This document shows positions 5,063 through 5,293 of a stretch of 5,293 bases of DNA, piece by piece. The number at the start of each line of letters is the position of its first letter. Positions within the stretch are counted from its first letter, which is position 1. The notes under the pieces were generated by a model that saw nothing but the letters and a program-made list of their open reading frames with translations, ran no database searches and was not told where the DNA came from. This stretch comes from an uncultured bacterium. GTDB lineage: Bacteria > Patescibacteria > Paceibacteria > UBA9973 > Zambryskibacteraceae. Location: NCBI GenBank assembly GCA_903918125.1, contig CAIXDB010000044.1, positions 1-5,293 on the forward strand, given 5' to 3'. Made by a program: the position numbers and the translations under genes.

Positions 5063-5293
5063 ACCCACTTGATTTTTTGGCCACTTCGAACAAAACATTT
5101 TTGCATATCCAATCAGTTTTTCGTTTGAATGAACCCAAAATGTTTCAGAGCAAGTCGGGCATTTGAGTATGAATTTGTAATCCCTGTGTCCAACAATATG
5201 TTTGTACATTTCCCGACCAAGAGGGGCTTGCCAGGAACAGTCTCTGCTCTCACACCTCCATCCATTGGAATGTGGAATATTTCTACTTAGAAC
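5042..5293 (-). CDS. Hypothetical zinc-ribbon-like protein, C-terminal part (start outside window)
   Basis: A minus-strand frame is open from the window edge for 83 codons and stops with TGA at 5044-5042, directly abutting the comEC stop. It is not a family I recognise. The fragment has RCESRDC (C14, C19), KCPTC (C45, C48) and MFCSKW (C68), plus H32 and H36; the C-x4-C ... C-x2-C arrangement resembles a zinc ribbon or small zinc finger, and the mix of aromatic and basic residues suits a nucleic-acid-binding or regulatory protein. Support comes from the absence of stops to the edge and the minus-strand terminator just beyond its end. Against it are AGA/AGG Arg codons unlike comEC, a competing 57-codon open frame on the same strand, and a missing start. 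The internal ATG codon 29 would give only a 55-residue product without the first Cys pair. Confidence 0.42.
   Translation of the reverse strand, partial: VLSRNIPHSNGWRCESRDCSWQAPLGREMYKHIVGHRDYKFILKCPTCSETFWVHSNEKLIGYAKMFCSKWPKNQVGNRPTSW

Noticed and set aside
5141..5153. TTTCAGAGCAA also found at the inner end of the left repeat arm (362-372)
   Set aside because: Only an 11-base match without the rest of the arm or an inverted partner; it can be chance and lies in the minus-strand coding frame.
4396..5166. 256-codon plus-strand frame overlapping the second half of comEC
   Set aside because: Its translation is extremely Arg/His-rich and low in motif content, typical of a +1 shadow of a C-rich gene; comEC motifs lie in the other frame.

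Overview
The window looks like a piece of a compact bacterial genome, most likely a Patescibacteria/CPR lineage (Parcubacteria-like). This assignment is inference. It rests on very tight gene packing, genes whose stops or terminators lie inside a neighbour, near-absence of Shine-Dalgarno sequences, promoters whose -10 box sits 7-9 nt before the start codon, a HIT protein with a variant triad, and a ComEC without a nuclease domain. No rRNA, tRNA, CRISPR array or transposase gene is visible.

Layout. Positions 3-341 (+) hold the C-terminal third of phosphoglycerate kinase, cut by the window edge. It converges on a HIT-family protein gene (489-854, -). Between and partly inside them lies a striking inverted-repeat element, about 168-172 bp, with 32-bp perfect arms and two further nested palindromic parts. 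Its right arm encodes the last residues and stop of the HIT protein. An 87-bp divergent promoter region (855-941) separates hit from recJ (942-2741, +). After recJ comes a rho-independent terminator whose T-run merges with the extended -10 promoter of rnhA (2848-3534, +; RNase HI with a C-terminal hybrid-binding-like domain). comEC (3557-5041, +) follows 22 nt later and is probably in the same transcript. Its stop abuts, with no gap, the stop of a partial minus-strand reading frame (5042-5293) with zinc-ribbon-like cysteines, and a hairpin plus T-run for that strand lies inside the end of comEC.

How the genes fit together. RecJ (5'-3' ssDNA exonuclease), RNase HI (RNA of RNA-DNA hybrids) and ComEC (inner-membrane channel for incoming single-stranded DNA) form a same-strand block of nucleic-acid uptake and processing functions. 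pgk is central glycolysis and hit is a nucleotide hydrolase or transferase; neither is obviously linked to DNA uptake. The most unusual signals are the nested palindromic element between pgk and hit, which is free of stop codons in one frame on each strand, and the repeated 'extended -10 directly before ATG' arrangement that suggests leaderless mRNAs.
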